64,000 nucleotides of DNA from Nocardioides panzhihuensis (GCF_013408335.1 NZ_JACBZR010000001.1:3162001-3226000), one strand, 5' to 3'; shown: positions 1 to 8,522, numbered from the stretch's first letter. Notes: generated by a model not told the origin, from the letters alone. Program-made: numbers and translations.

Positions 1-738
1 GCTGAGCAGCTCGAAGGCGCCCTCCCGGCGGGAGAACAGGGTGCTGGCGCGCAGGTAGATCGGAGTGTCGGTGTACTTGTGGGCGATGTCGGCGCGGCAG
101 AGCACCACGGCCGCCGCGCCCTCGTCGGGGCCGCAGTACATGTATTGCCGCAGCGGCCAGTTGAGCACCGGCGAGGCGAGGATCTCCTCCTCCGCGATCG
201 GTTTACGCCGCCAGGCGTGCGCGGTGCGCTCGCCGTTGCGGAAGGCCTTCGCCGCCACCTTGGCCAGGGTCTCGTGGCTGATCTGGTGGTCGTGCATGTA
301 GCGGTTGATCTTCAGACCGAAGAAGTGCGTGGTCAGGAAGAGCCCGGCCTCGCCGTACCAGTTGGGCAGGCCGGAGACCGAGGGGTGATCTGAGAAGGCG
401 CCGCGCGGGTGCTTGTCGAGGCCGACGGCCACGGTGAGCTCGTGGTCGCCGAGCCGGATCGCGTTCGCCGCCTGGGCCAGCACGGTCGCGCCCGAGGCGC
501 AGCCGGTGAACGTCGCCCGAGCGGGGATGCCGGTCATCCCGAGCAGGCCGGTGATCGCCTCCGGGTTCTTGACCTCCATGCTCGAGGCCCACAGCGCCTG
601 TACGTCGCTCCAGCCGACGCCGGCGTCGGCGAGAGCGTCGATCACGGCGTCCTCGCCCATCTCTAGGGCGGACTTGCCGTCGTAGCGGCCGAAGGGGTGC
701 AGCCCCACGCCGATGATGGCGACCTCGGGCTCAGTCAT
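1..738 (-). CDS. Thiolase-like lipid-transfer protein (partial, 3' end outside window)
   Basis: The reading frame runs from an ATG at 738 leftward off the window edge, so only the N-terminal 246 residues are visible. The protein opens with a thiolase beta-strand motif (VAIIGVGLHPFG) and has TGCASG around Cys80, the place of the thiolase nucleophile, unlike the two other thiolase-like proteins of this island. It starts inside the end of the DUF35 gene (8-nt overlap), so the two are co-translated and probably form a complex. Family knowledge: such thiolase/DUF35 pairs perform thiolysis or retro-aldol cleavage of acyl-CoAs. The exact substrate is unknown. Confidence 0.85.
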   Translation of the reverse strand, partial: MTEPEVAIIGVGLHPFGRYDGKSALEMGEDAVIDALADAGVGWSDVQALWASSMEVKNPEAITGLLGMTGIPARATFTGCASGATVLAQAANAIRLGDHELTVAVGLDKHPRGAFSDHPSVSGLPNWYGEAGLFLTTHFFGLKINRYMHDHQISHETLAKVAAKAFRNGERTAHAWRRKPIAEEEILASPVLNWPLRQYMYCGPDEGAAAVVLCRADIAHKYTDTPIYLRASTLFSRREGAFELLS

Positions 739-1183
739 CGGTTGCTCCCGTTCCCGCGTCGGCCACCGGCGCGAACGCGTAGATCATCGTCTGGTTGCCC
801 GCGGCGTCGGTGCCGAAGGGCACGATCCGAAGCTCCATCGGCTGCCCGATCGACAGCATCGAAGGGTCGGGCTCGGTGAGCCGGGCCTCGATGCGCAGCG
901 CACCGGGCAGCTCGACGTATCCGACCGAGAACGGCTCGAAGCTCTGGGGGTCGTCATCACCTGCATACGGCGGGGCCGGCGGCCGGAACCGCTGGGTGGT
1001 GAAGGCCCACAGCGTGCCGCTGCGAGGCAGCTCGACCTTCTCCAGCTCCTCGCGCACGCCCCCGATCAGGCGGTGGCTGCGGTAGGGGAAGACGAGCTTC
1101 CCGTCGGAGGAGCGGCCGGCGATCAGAGCGGGCTGGTCGGTCGGCCAGGTGAACAGGTCCTCTGCGATGGGCACCTGACTCAT
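731..1183 (-). CDS. DUF35/OB-fold protein without zinc ribbon
   Basis: 150 aa. Start ATG at 1183 was chosen because an AAGGAAA ribosome-binding sequence lies just upstream; a longer frame begins at 1279 but lacks this. The C-terminal half is an OB-fold of the DUF35 type (residues about 60-145). The cysteine pairs that form the rubredoxin-like zinc ribbon in the other two DUF35 proteins here (7854-8345 and 26168-26596) are absent; the corresponding stretch reads KLVFPYRSHRL. It is coupled to the downstream thiolase gene, the usual partner of DUF35 proteins. An operator-like repeat lies at 1261-1276. Confidence 0.8.
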   Translation of the reverse strand: MSQVPIAEDLFTWPTDQPALIAGRSSDGKLVFPYRSHRLIGGVREELEKVELPRSGTLWAFTTQRFRPPAPPYAGDDDPQSFEPFSVGYVELPGALRIEARLTEPDPSMLSIGQPMELRIVPFGTDAAGNQTMIYAFAPVADAGTGATDD

Positions 1184-1260
1184 GGGGCATTTCCTTCCCG
1201 GGCGCGGACCCGTGACGGTGACGGAATCGGGATCGTCCTGACAACCAAGTAGAGCAGCAG

Positions 1261-1276
1261 TTGACACTTTCGTCAA
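1261..1276. promoter_or_regulatory. Operator-like inverted repeat TTGAC-N6-GTCAA
   Basis: TTGACACTTTCGTCAA is a 16-bp inverted repeat with 5-bp perfect arms. It lies in the gap upstream of the DUF35-thiolase pair (start 1183) and just past the stop of the VOC gene. The same 16 bases recur at 2222-2237. It belongs to a set of nine such sites in the first 23 kb. Confidence 0.75.
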
Positions 1277-1284
1277 CAAGCATG

Positions 1285-2196
1285 TCAGGCCGGCTCGGCG
1301 GGACGGCGCACCTCTGACCTGGGACGGGACACCAGCTCGGCGACCACGCCGTCGGGGTCAGTCAGCACGACCACCGTGAAGCCGCCGGTCGGGGTGTCGA
1401 CCATGGGGATGAACTCCGGTTCGGCGACGCTCCACCCGAGCCCGCGCAGGCGCTCGACCGCGCCGGACACGTCCTCGACGGCCAGGGCGATTCGATACAG
1501 ACCCTCGGAGTTCGCACGCATGCCGTGCGGAACCGCGTCGGCGTCGAGATCGAACTCGAGGGAGAACGTCGGATCCTCGGCCACGCCGAGCGAGACCCCG
1601 TCAGGACGTACGTCACCGACCACCCGCCAGCCGAGCTCCGCGAACCAGGCGATCGTCCGGTCCAGGTCGGTGCTGACGAGGCGAGCATGAGAGAGCCTGC
1701 CGCCATCCCGTCCCTCGCGCGGCTCCGCACCCGGGTCGATCTCGACGATCTCGACCGGAACCCCGTCAGGACCTTGGGTCAGTACGCCCTTGCGCGACCG
1801 CCCGCGGACATAGACCTCGATCGGGTCGGCGTCCACCCCGGCCGGAAGGTCAGCCACGTCTGCGACCCGGATGCCGAGGCCGGCGAAGCCCGCCGCATGG
1901 CCGTCGGACAGCGCGGGACGCGGTGCGGTCGCAGGTTCCTGCCATTCGACGAGCTCCACGGCCGGCGCCGCGCGCGGGCCGCGGGCGTCGTACTCGAACC
2001 AGGTGTCGGAGACGGTCCGTCCCGGGATGCCGAGCGCGCTCCCGTCGGTGTCGTCGCTGGTCGAGCGCATCCGCAGCGTGAACCCGAAGCGCTCGTAGAA
2101 GGCCGCGGACCCGGCAGCGTCACGGGTGTTGACGTTGCAATGCAGGACTGCGTGCACGCCGGTCGTTGTGGGCGGTGGCTGCGATCGATCGCTCAT
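1285..2196 (-). CDS. Two-domain VOC (glyoxalase/dioxygenase fold) protein
   Basis: 303 aa. Two tandem vicinal-oxygen-chelate modules are visible: residues about 13-155 (begins HAVLHCNVNTRDAAGSAAFY) and about 168-293 (begins SHARLVSTDLDRTIAWFAEL). Each follows the betaalphabetabetabeta pattern and ends with a GPDG or DPDG turn followed by a VEIVEI or VAELV strand carrying the expected metal-ligand Glu. Family members are dioxygenases, isomerases or epimerases; which one cannot be told. It sits alone behind its own operator (2222-2237), which suggests co-regulation with the acyl-CoA genes. The start at 2196 has GAGGAG very close upstream. Confidence 0.75.
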   Translation of the reverse strand: MSDRSQPPPTTTGVHAVLHCNVNTRDAAGSAAFYERFGFTLRMRSTSDDTDGSALGIPGRTVSDTWFEYDARGPRAAPAVELVEWQEPATAPRPALSDGHAAGFAGLGIRVADVADLPAGVDADPIEVYVRGRSRKGVLTQGPDGVPVEIVEIDPGAEPREGRDGGRLSHARLVSTDLDRTIAWFAELGWRVVGDVRPDGVSLGVAEDPTFSLEFDLDADAVPHGMRANSEGLYRIALAVEDVSGAVERLRGLGWSVAEPEFIPMVDTPTGGFTVVVLTDPDGVVAELVSRPRSEVRRPAEPA

Positions 2197-2221
2197 GGCT
2201 CCTCGATTCGGACGGAAGTAG

Positions 2222-2237
2222 TTGACACTTTCGTCAA
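2222..2237. promoter_or_regulatory. Operator-like inverted repeat TTGAC-N6-GTCAA
   Basis: TTGACACTTTCGTCAA, identical in all 16 bases to the site at 1261-1276, lies 26 nt upstream of the VOC gene start. Confidence 0.75.
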
Positions 2238-2287
2238 GATACTACTCCGAGCGCCGCCCTTTGCGCGCGAATCGACCATGGAAAGAC

Positions 2288-2327
2288 GCACGGAGGGCGC
2301 CGCCGATGTCGGCGACGCCCTCCGTGC
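2288..2327. terminator. Hairpin terminator after the amidohydrolase gene
   Basis: A long stem: 12 bp (GCACGGAGGGCG pairing with CGCCCTCCGTGC), one C/A mismatch, then 6 bp (CGCCGA with TCGGCG) and a minimal loop. It starts 10 nt past the amidohydrolase stop (2337, minus strand). No long T-run follows, which is common in high-GC actinobacteria. Confidence 0.7.
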
Positions 2328-2336
2328 GCATGCAGT

Positions 2337-3512
2337 TCAGCTGGTCCGCGGGAACCGGAACAGGTCCCGAGCGTTGGTCTCGGTGATCTTGGTGACCTCG
2401 TCGTCGGGCACGTCGGCCAGCACCTCGGCGGCCCGCTTGCGACTGTTGGGCCAGTTGGAGTCGGAGTGCGGGAAGTCGATCTCCAGCATCATCTTGTCCA
2501 CGCCGATGACGTTGCGGTTCTTGACCCCGAAGTCGTCGTCGATGAAGCAGCCCCAGATGTGCTTCTGGAACAGGTCCGAGGGGCGGGCGTCGAAGTCGAT
2601 CGGCTGGTAGTAGCGGTGCCGCTCCCAGACGAAGTCGCAGCGCTCCAGGATGTAGGGGATCCAGCCGATGCCGCCCTCGGCGAGGGAGAACTTCAGGTTC
2701 GGGTGACGCTGAAGCGCCCCGGAGAAGAGCAGATCGGTGGTGCTCCACATCAGGTTGGACGAGAACAGCGTGATCGCGACGGCGAACGGGGCGTCAGGCA
2801 TCCGCTGCAGGCCGTCGGCGGTCGCCTGCATTCCCGAGAACGAGAAGCCCGGGACGTACGCGCTGGAGCCGAAGTGCATCGAGAGGACCATGTCGGTCTC
2901 CTCACACAGCGAGAAGAACTCGTCCCATTCGCGGCTGTGGAAGCTCGGCAGGCCGAGCGGCACGGGGCTGTCCGGGAACGAGACCGTTCGCGCCCCCTTC
3001 GCCGCAACCCTGGCGACCTCGGCCTTCATCAGCTCGATGTCCCACAGCGGCAGGATCGCCAGCGGGATGTAACGGTCCGGCGCGGTCGCGCACCACTCGT
3101 CGATGTGGAAGTCGTTCCACGCCTGGACGCACAGGAGCGCCAGCTCCTTGTCGGGGGCACGGAAGAACGTGCCACCACCGAAGCCGGGGAACGACGGGAA
3201 GCAGAGCGCGGACTGGACGCCGTCGGTGTCCATGTCCTTGACCCGGGCAGCCGGGTCGTAGCAGCCGGGGATCATGTCCTCATAGCGCACCGGGTCCATC
3301 CCCCACTCCTCGGGAGGCTTGCCCGCGACGGCGTTGAGGCCGATGGTCGGCGAGACGATCCCGTCGTAGTGCCACAGGTGCTTGCCGTCGGTCTCGATGA
3401 TCCGCGGCCCCTTCTCCCTGAACTTCTCCGGGAGCCGGTCCTGCCACACCCGTGGGTGCTCGATCAGGTGGTCGTCGACCGAGACGATCTGGTGGTGGTC
3501 CTGCAGTGGCAT
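2337..3512 (-). CDS. Amidohydrolase-2 family metal-dependent hydrolase
   Basis: 391 aa, a usual length for this TIM-barrel family (ACMSD-like decarboxylases and hydrolases). The N-terminal metal motif is the variant SVDDH at residues 11-15, followed by LIEHP; the C-terminal part has the conserved EGGIGW, and the segment FPHSDSNWP carries the late metal-ligand Asp. Family role: decarboxylation or hydrolysis of ring-derived carboxylates. The start at 3512 has an AGAGGAAG ribosome-binding sequence; the frame is open further upstream but without one. The promoter region holds the operator at 3569-3584 and is shared with the divergent small gene at 3608. Confidence 0.8.
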   Translation of the reverse strand: MPLQDHHQIVSVDDHLIEHPRVWQDRLPEKFREKGPRIIETDGKHLWHYDGIVSPTIGLNAVAGKPPEEWGMDPVRYEDMIPGCYDPAARVKDMDTDGVQSALCFPSFPGFGGGTFFRAPDKELALLCVQAWNDFHIDEWCATAPDRYIPLAILPLWDIELMKAEVARVAAKGARTVSFPDSPVPLGLPSFHSREWDEFFSLCEETDMVLSMHFGSSAYVPGFSFSGMQATADGLQRMPDAPFAVAITLFSSNLMWSTTDLLFSGALQRHPNLKFSLAEGGIGWIPYILERCDFVWERHRYYQPIDFDARPSDLFQKHIWGCFIDDDFGVKNRNVIGVDKMMLEIDFPHSDSNWPNSRKRAAEVLADVPDDEVTKITETNARDLFRFPRTS

Positions 3513-3568
3513 CTTTGCTACTTCCTCTCGCTCCCCGTCGTGCAGATGCGATCGAGCGTATACCCTAT

Positions 3569-3584
3569 TTGACAGTTGCGTCAC
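3569..3584. promoter_or_regulatory. Operator-like inverted repeat (one mismatch)
   Basis: TTGACAGTTGCGTCAC matches TTGAC-N6-GTCAA except for the last base. It is placed between the divergent starts at 3512 and 3608 and could control both. Confidence 0.65.
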
Positions 3585-3607
3585 CACTAGATACAGAGGC
3601 GATCGAG

Positions 3608-3889
3608 ATGACCCTGCCCGACCCGGACGAGCTGCTGACCCGAGAAGACGAGGACGACCATGACCTACTCACCTACGGGGAGGCCGGCGTACGTCTTCAA
3701 GAGGCCGTGAGGGCCCAGCGAGACCTGGTGAAAAGCCTTGCTGACGAGGGATCGAGCGAATTGGCGGTTGCCCGGGCCCGCCTCGGCGAGCTGGAGGAAG
3801 CGGCCGCCCGCAACGCCCGTCAGCCGATCAACGACGAGAACTTCGAGCGCTTCTTCGGCTACCGAGGGAAGGCCGTACGCAACACCTGA
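3608..3889 (+). CDS. Small acidic hypothetical protein
   Basis: 93 aa, not recognised. The N-terminus is very acidic (DPDELLTREDEDDHDLL), the middle (about 25-72) is rich in Ala, Leu, Glu and Arg and looks like a helical hairpin or short coiled coil, and the end contains ENFERFFGYRGKAVRNT. The ATG at 3608 is favoured because it lies just after the operator; a longer frame from 3452 would run through the amidohydrolase gene. Codon use fits the neighbours. Its position opposite the amidohydrolase, sharing the operator, suggests membership of the same regulon. Confidence 0.6.
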   Translation: MTLPDPDELLTREDEDDHDLLTYGEAGVRLQEAVRAQRDLVKSLADEGSSELAVARARLGELEEAAARNARQPINDENFERFFGYRGKAVRNT

Positions 3890-3957
3890 GCCGCGTACCC
3901 ACGGGCGTCGATAGCCAGAGAATCTGGCGTAATCGTCAGTTTCGCGGTCGCCGGCCG

Positions 3958-4572
3958 TCAACCGCGCGGAGCCCGATCCGGCCTCTCGTGACGGACGCCG
4001 AAGTCCATGTCCGCCATGCTTCCGATCGGCCGCACGTCCCGTCCGAGCCACGACGGCCTCGCCACGTGGCCCTCGGCCGGCCTGGCCCAGTCGACCCAGT
4101 CTCCCCAGTCGGCGCGAGACAGCGGGTCAGCCACCTGGCCTCCCGCTTCTGCCAGGGCGGCGCGGTGGCGCTGGTTGAACAGCTTCATCTCCTGCACCGT
4201 CCACCAGTCCGACTCGGCGGCCCAGCGGCCACCACCGGCGTACTCGATGATCTGCAGGGAGGGGAAGTCGATCGGCGCGCCGCCGGCTGGGTTGTCGGCG
4301 CGGTTGACCACCTGGTAGACGACCCGGGTTCCGTCGATGGCGTACCACATCAGCGGGGAGTAGACGTGCGCCGCGAACGACATGGTCCCCTCGAGGAACC
4401 GCTGGATCTCCGCGGGTCCCCGGAACGTGCCCCAGAAGTGGTCGTCGTATGTCGCGTCGTCGGTGAACAGCCGCGACCAGGCAGCCCAGTCCTCATGCAC
4501 CGGGCCGGTGAGGAAGTAGTTCCGGAAGGCCTCCTCCATCTCGGGGCGCGGTGCCGTGTTTGCATTGTCCAT
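3958..4572 (-). CDS. SnoaL/NTF2-like protein
   Basis: 204 aa. Residues about 8-150 have the SnoaL-like cone fold pattern: an N-terminal helix (MEEAFRNYFLTG), the motif WSRLFTDDATYDDHFWGTF, and a strand ending in YQVVNRADNP. Family members are cyclases, isomerases, hydratases or small-molecule binding proteins; no catalytic identity is claimed. The ATG at 4572 has GAGGAG 7 nt upstream. The gene is divergent from the thioesterase, with an imperfect operator between them. Confidence 0.65.
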   Translation of the reverse strand: MDNANTAPRPEMEEAFRNYFLTGPVHEDWAAWSRLFTDDATYDDHFWGTFRGPAEIQRFLEGTMSFAAHVYSPLMWYAIDGTRVVYQVVNRADNPAGGAPIDFPSLQIIEYAGGGRWAAESDWWTVQEMKLFNQRHRAALAEAGGQVADPLSRADWGDWVDWARPAEGHVARPSWLGRDVRPIGSMADMDFGVRHERPDRAPRG

Positions 4573-4591
4573 CGTTTGCTCCTCGCTCTTC

Positions 4592-4607
4592 TTGACAACC
4601 CTGTCTG
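4592..4607. promoter_or_regulatory. Degenerate operator-like repeat
   Basis: TTGACAACCCTGTCTG keeps the left arm and the N6 spacing but only three of five bases on the right. A second imperfect dyad, CTGAC-N7-GTCAG, overlaps it at 4605-4621. Both lie upstream of the SnoaL-like gene. Confidence 0.4.
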
Positions 4608-4710
4608 ACATGAATGGTCAGGTTGTGGGACGGTGACTGGCGTCGATTCGGGCCTGAATCACATAGTGGCCAATGACACGCACCGCGCAAATCTGACATA
4701 CCGTATCCTC

Positions 4711-5553
4711 ATGACCCTGCCCCGTGGACTTCAAGAATCCTCGACGTTCCCTGACGCTGACCTGGCCACGCTGCTGGAGCTGGAGCAGATCGAGCCGGAC
4801 ATCTTCCGGGCCAACCTGGTCTTCGAGGATCAGTGGCATCTCTACGGGGGGCAGGTCGCCGCGCAGGCGCTGATGGCGGCCGGTCGCACCGTGACCGAGG
4901 AACGCCGGCCGCACTCGCTGCACGGCTACTTCCTGCGGCCCGGCGATGCCTCGATCCCGACGATCTTCGTCGTCGACCGTGACCGTGACGGCCGGTCCTT
5001 CTCCGCCCGCCGGGTCGTGGCTCGGCAGAACGGGAAGGTGATCTTCTCGATGGCGGCCTCGTTCACCGGCGGCGGCCCCGACCTCAACCGGCAGGCGCAC
5101 GAGATGCCGCAGGTGCCGGCACCGGAGGAGTGCCGGGTCTGGGAGATCCCCCGGATGTTCTCCCTGGTCGGCGCCGTCCCGCCCGCTCCGCAGGGGCGGC
5201 GCAACAGCGCCTGGCCGAGCACGTTCTGGGCTCGCAGCCGCGACGGGCTCGGCGACTCGCCCCTGCTCAACGCGTGCGCCCTCACCTATCTGTCCGACGT
5301 CAGCGGGGCCGTCGACCACTTCGAGACGCCGGGCTGGGACGGCGCCGCCAGTCTCGACCATGCCGTCTGGTTCCACCACCCGACACGAGTGGACGAGTGG
5401 CTGCTGTCCCACTACACGCCGCAGACCGTCGCAGACGGCCGCGGCCTCTACACCGGCTCGATCTTCGACCAGAGTGGCGCAGTCGTGGCGTCCATCGCGC
5501 AGGAGGGCCTCTACCAGAGGGTCGGCTACCAACCGGCGACCCGCGGCCAGTAG
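4711..5553 (+). CDS. tesB: Acyl-CoA thioesterase II (double hotdog)
   Basis: 280 aa. The first hotdog domain has LYGGQVAAQAL and SLHGYFLRPGD; the second has SLDHAVWFHHPTRVDEWLL and a GRGLYTGSIFDQSGAVVAS strand pair, all typical of TesB. It hydrolyses acyl-CoA to free acid and CoA, probably to release CoA or relieve a dead-end intermediate. The ATG at 4711 is chosen because the conserved protein begins there; the frame is open back to 4633. It is divergent from the SnoaL-like gene and ends close to the convergent Gfo/Idh gene. Confidence 0.85.
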   Translation: MTLPRGLQESSTFPDADLATLLELEQIEPDIFRANLVFEDQWHLYGGQVAAQALMAAGRTVTEERRPHSLHGYFLRPGDASIPTIFVVDRDRDGRSFSARRVVARQNGKVIFSMAASFTGGGPDLNRQAHEMPQVPAPEECRVWEIPRMFSLVGAVPPAPQGRRNSAWPSTFWARSRDGLGDSPLLNACALTYLSDVSGAVDHFETPGWDGAASLDHAVWFHHPTRVDEWLLSHYTPQTVADGRGLYTGSIFDQSGAVVASIAQEGLYQRVGYQPATRGQ

Positions 5554-5561
5554 CGCTCTGT

Positions 5562-6644
5562 TCACGCTTCCACCCGGACCCAGCCGCCATCATCGGAGGA
5601 GCGGCGAGCGGCGTCCACGATCGCCAGGCTGAGCAGGCCGTCCTCGAAGCTCGGCGCCCTGGTCGCTCCACCGTGGAAGGCCGGGAGCCAGTCTTCCAGC
5701 ATCAACGCCATCGCCCGGCTCGCGTGACCGGCGAGCCCCTCGGGGAGCTGCTCGGGATGGGCCGGCTCACGCTCCGCCGGCACGAGTGGCGCGAGCGCCT
5801 CGTCGCTCGGGCGACCCGCCGCGTATGCCGCCGAGCGGAGCGTGCCGTCGCCGATGATGGTGCCTTCGGCACCGAGGAGCTCGAGGCGGTAGTGGTCGGC
5901 GTGCGCGCCCATGACCGACACGCTCAGCACGCCGAGCGCCCCGGACTCGAACCGCAGCAGGACGGCGGCGGTGTCGTCCGCGGTGACCGCGAGGATGCTG
6001 CCGTCGGGCAGCCGTCGCTCGGGCTCGCTCGTGCGTACGTCGGCGCAGACCTCGACCGGACGTCCCAAGAGGTGAGGGACGAAGTCGAGGTCGTGCACGA
6101 GCATGCCCGCCAGGTAGCCGCCACCCTGCTCGCGGTCGTACATCCAGGCCGCCTGCGGAGGCCTGCTCGGATGCCAGTACGACGCGGCGCGGCTGACCCG
6201 GGCCAGGTACGGCTTCCCGAGGAAGCTGCCGCCGACCTGCTCGGCGACCGCGAGCCAGTCCGGGTTCCAGCGGTTCTCGAAGCAGCAGGCGGTCGGCCGG
6301 CCCGCCTCGGTCGCGGCCTTCACGAGCGCCCGGGCCTGGTCGAGGTCGTCGGTGAGCGGCTTCTCGCACAGCACCGCCTTGCCCGCTTCGAGAGCCGCGA
6401 GGGTGATCTCGGCGTGCAGCGCCGTCGGGGTGGCCACCGAGATCACATCGAGGTCGTCACGGCGTACGAACTCGCGCCAGCTCGTCGAGGTGTCCTCGAT
6501 GCCCACCCGCGCCGAGACCTTGGCGAGCCGTTCGGGCGTACGGGCACAGAGCGCGACCGGGTCCAACCCGTCCGCGGCCCGGAAACCGGGCACCTGGACG
6601 TGCGCGCCCCAGCCGATCCCGACGATTCCCACTCGCAGGTCCAT
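5562..6644 (-). CDS. Gfo/Idh/MocA-family NAD(P) oxidoreductase
   Basis: 360 aa. Rossmann start VGIVGIGWGAHVQVPGF at residues 5-21, then ISVATPTALHAE and the signature CEKPLTDDLDQA. The C-terminal alpha/beta domain follows (GGYLAGMLVHDLDFVPHLLG). The usual EKP motif and the HD pair of the family are present. Substrates of the family are sugars, inositols, biliverdin or cyclic diols; none can be assigned. It reads in the same direction as the upstream thiolase-DUF35 pair with a 22-nt gap, so it is probably the last gene of that operon. Confidence 0.8.
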   Translation of the reverse strand: MDLRVGIVGIGWGAHVQVPGFRAADGLDPVALCARTPERLAKVSARVGIEDTSTSWREFVRRDDLDVISVATPTALHAEITLAALEAGKAVLCEKPLTDDLDQARALVKAATEAGRPTACCFENRWNPDWLAVAEQVGGSFLGKPYLARVSRAASYWHPSRPPQAAWMYDREQGGGYLAGMLVHDLDFVPHLLGRPVEVCADVRTSEPERRLPDGSILAVTADDTAAVLLRFESGALGVLSVSVMGAHADHYRLELLGAEGTIIGDGTLRSAAYAAGRPSDEALAPLVPAEREPAHPEQLPEGLAGHASRAMALMLEDWLPAFHGGATRAPSFEDGLLSLAIVDAARRSSDDGGWVRVEA

Positions 6645-6666
6645 CCGACTGCTCGTCCCTTCTGGA

Positions 6667-7857
6667 TCAGCGGGTGCTGAGCAGCATCGACCCGGCGACC
6701 GGACCGCCGCCGACACCGACGACCGCGACGTCGGGGTCGTTGCCGACCTGGCGCTCGCCGCCCTCGCCCCAGAGCTGGACGCAGGCCTCGTGCAGGAAGC
6801 CCATGCCGTGCAGCCGGCCGCCGGAGAGCTGGCCACCGCTGGTGTTCAACGGCAGCTCGCCCTCGAGCGCGATCCGCTCCCCGCCCTCGATGAGCTTGCC
6901 GACCTGGCCATGCTCGGCGAAGCCGAGAGCCTCCAACCACATCACCGTCAGGAAGCTGAACCCGTCGTAGAGCTGGGCGACGTCGACATCGGCCGGCGTC
7001 AGCGAGGTGTTCTTCCACAGCTCGGCGCCGGAGTCGTGGGCGGCCATCGTGGTCAGATCCGTGCGCTGGTCCCAGGTCGCCCGCTCGTACATCGCCGGGC
7101 CCACCGACTCGACGGTGAGCGGGTGGCGCGGCAGACCGGCGGCCGCGTCCCGGCGGGAGATCACCACCGCGGTGGCGCCGTCGCACGGTACGTCGCAGTC
7201 GTAGAGGCACAGGGGCTCGGAGATCATCCGGGCGTCGAGGTAGTCGGCCAGCGTCATCGGGTCTCGGTAGATCCCGTCGGGGTTCAGCCCCGCGTTGCGG
7301 CGGGCGTTGACCGCGATGGCACCGAGCTGCTCGCGGGTCAGGCCGAACTCGTGCATGTAGCGCTGGGTCGGCATCGAGAGCCAGTTGGCTGCCGAGAGGG
7401 CCCCGAACGGGGCGCTCCACTCCAGGTGAGGAGGCAGGTCGCCGCCACTGAAGAGCACCGAGCCGCGCCCGCCGGCCTGCGCCTGTGCCGTCGACTCCCA
7501 CACCGAGCGGAAGACCACGACGTGATCGGCCAGGCCGAGGGTGACGGCCATGCATGCCTCGATCGCCGGGCCGATCTGACCGGCGGTCTCCAGCGAGGAG
7601 ACGTACCAGCGGCTGCGCAGGCCGAGCGCGTTGCGTACCTCCTGGATGCCCGCGCCCGAGAAGCCGGGGTCAGGGACGCCAGGGCCGGGATAGCTGGCGA
7701 TGCCGTCGACGTCGTCGATGTCGAGTCCGGCGTCGGCGATCGCCCGGGTGACCGCCTCCAGGGTCAGGTCCAGGCCGGTGCGGCCGAGCCGGCGACCGAC
7801 CTGGGACTTGCCGGCGCCGGTGATGACGGCCCTACCGTCGAAGGGTCCGCGGTTCAT
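6667..7857 (-). CDS. Thiolase-like protein, probable retro-aldolase subunit
   Basis: 396 aa, full thiolase fold. The nucleophile position reads VSSLETAGQIG, with no cysteine. The C-terminal half keeps YDGFSFLTVMWLEALGF, typical of the Ltp2-type steroid retro-aldolases that act with a DUF35 partner. The ATG at 7857 overlaps the stop of the DUF35 gene (ATGA), so the two are coupled. I infer aldol cleavage of a beta-hydroxyacyl-CoA to a ketone and a short acyl-CoA rather than thiolysis; the substrate is unknown. Confidence 0.8.
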   Translation of the reverse strand: MNRGPFDGRAVITGAGKSQVGRRLGRTGLDLTLEAVTRAIADAGLDIDDVDGIASYPGPGVPDPGFSGAGIQEVRNALGLRSRWYVSSLETAGQIGPAIEACMAVTLGLADHVVVFRSVWESTAQAQAGGRGSVLFSGGDLPPHLEWSAPFGALSAANWLSMPTQRYMHEFGLTREQLGAIAVNARRNAGLNPDGIYRDPMTLADYLDARMISEPLCLYDCDVPCDGATAVVISRRDAAAGLPRHPLTVESVGPAMYERATWDQRTDLTTMAAHDSGAELWKNTSLTPADVDVAQLYDGFSFLTVMWLEALGFAEHGQVGKLIEGGERIALEGELPLNTSGGQLSGGRLHGMGFLHEACVQLWGEGGERQVGNDPDVAVVGVGGGPVAGSMLLSTR

Positions 7858-8345
7858 TCCATGCCCACCTCTCCTGCGTTGCTCACCGGTCGGAACAGCG
7901 GGATCCAGACCCGCTTGTCCACCTGGTCGGTCTGTTCCCCCCACTGCTCGAAGAACACCTCGACGTCGAGCCCGATCGCGACGTCGTCGAGCGCGACGTC
8001 GACGAGGTTGGTCATCAGGCGTACGTCGCGGTCCTCTACCAGCTCGACCATCGCGACGACGTACGGCGGCTCCAGGCCGGGGATCCACGGCTGCCGGTTG
8101 ATCGTGTACGCCGCGACGACCGCACGTCCGGAGACCGGCTCGGGGGCGACGTCGAAGCTGCGGCACCGCCAGCAAGTCGGGGCGGGCGGGTGGAAGAAGT
8201 GGCCACAGGCGCGGCAGTGTGAGATCAGCAGCTCGCCGCGCTCGCCGCCGGTCCAGAACTGCCGTGACTCGGGGGTGGGGCTCGGGGCCAGTCTCAGGCT
8301 CGGGCGCGTATATGGCTGCGGCGCTGCAGGTGCGGGAGCGGTCAC
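7854..8345 (-). CDS. DUF35 zinc-ribbon/OB-fold protein
   Basis: 163 aa. The zinc ribbon has two cysteine pairs, CRACG and CWRC (residues about 44-64), followed by the OB-fold (VVAAYTINRQPWIPGLEPPY onward). An N-terminal Pro/Ala-rich tail of about 20 residues is unusual. GTG start at 8345 with GAGGAGA upstream. First gene of a DUF35-thiolase-Gfo/Idh operon behind the operator at 8373-8388. Family role: partner of the thiolase-like protein, helping to bind the acyl-CoA. Confidence 0.85.
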   Translation of the reverse strand: MTAPAPAAPQPYTRPSLRLAPSPTPESRQFWTGGERGELLISHCRACGHFFHPPAPTCWRCRSFDVAPEPVSGRAVVAAYTINRQPWIPGLEPPYVVAMVELVEDRDVRLMTNLVDVALDDVAIGLDVEVFFEQWGEQTDQVDKRVWIPLFRPVSNAGEVGME

Positions 8346-8372
8346 TGACTCTCCTCGGAGAAGTGGGACAAT

Positions 8373-8388
8373 CTGACAGTTTTGTCAT
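8373..8388. promoter_or_regulatory. Operator-like inverted repeat (two changes)
   Basis: CTGACAGTTTTGTCAT: arms TGAC/GTCA perfect, outer bases C and T instead of T and A. It lies 28 nt upstream of the DUF35 start at 8345. Confidence 0.6.
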
Positions 8389-8506
8389 CTGATCCTAGCC
8401 GTGAACCTTCGGCGACGGTAGGCCCAATCCGTCGCGTGCGGATGGAACTCCGTCACCAGCTCCGCGATCACTGGTGATCAACAGCACAGCGTGTCACGGG
8501 GCCCAC

Positions 8507-8522
8507 CGGACAACAGTGTCAA
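8507..8522. promoter_or_regulatory. Operator-like repeat in front of the TetR gene
   Basis: Read on the minus strand: TTGACACTGTTGTCCG, with full left arm and GTC of the right arm at the same N6 spacing. It lies 55 nt upstream of the TetR start and suggests that the regulator controls itself. Confidence 0.5.

Noticed and set aside
5130..8376. Long plus-strand open frames opposite the Gfo/Idh and thiolase genes
   Set aside because: Shadows of genes with strong family motifs on the minus strand.
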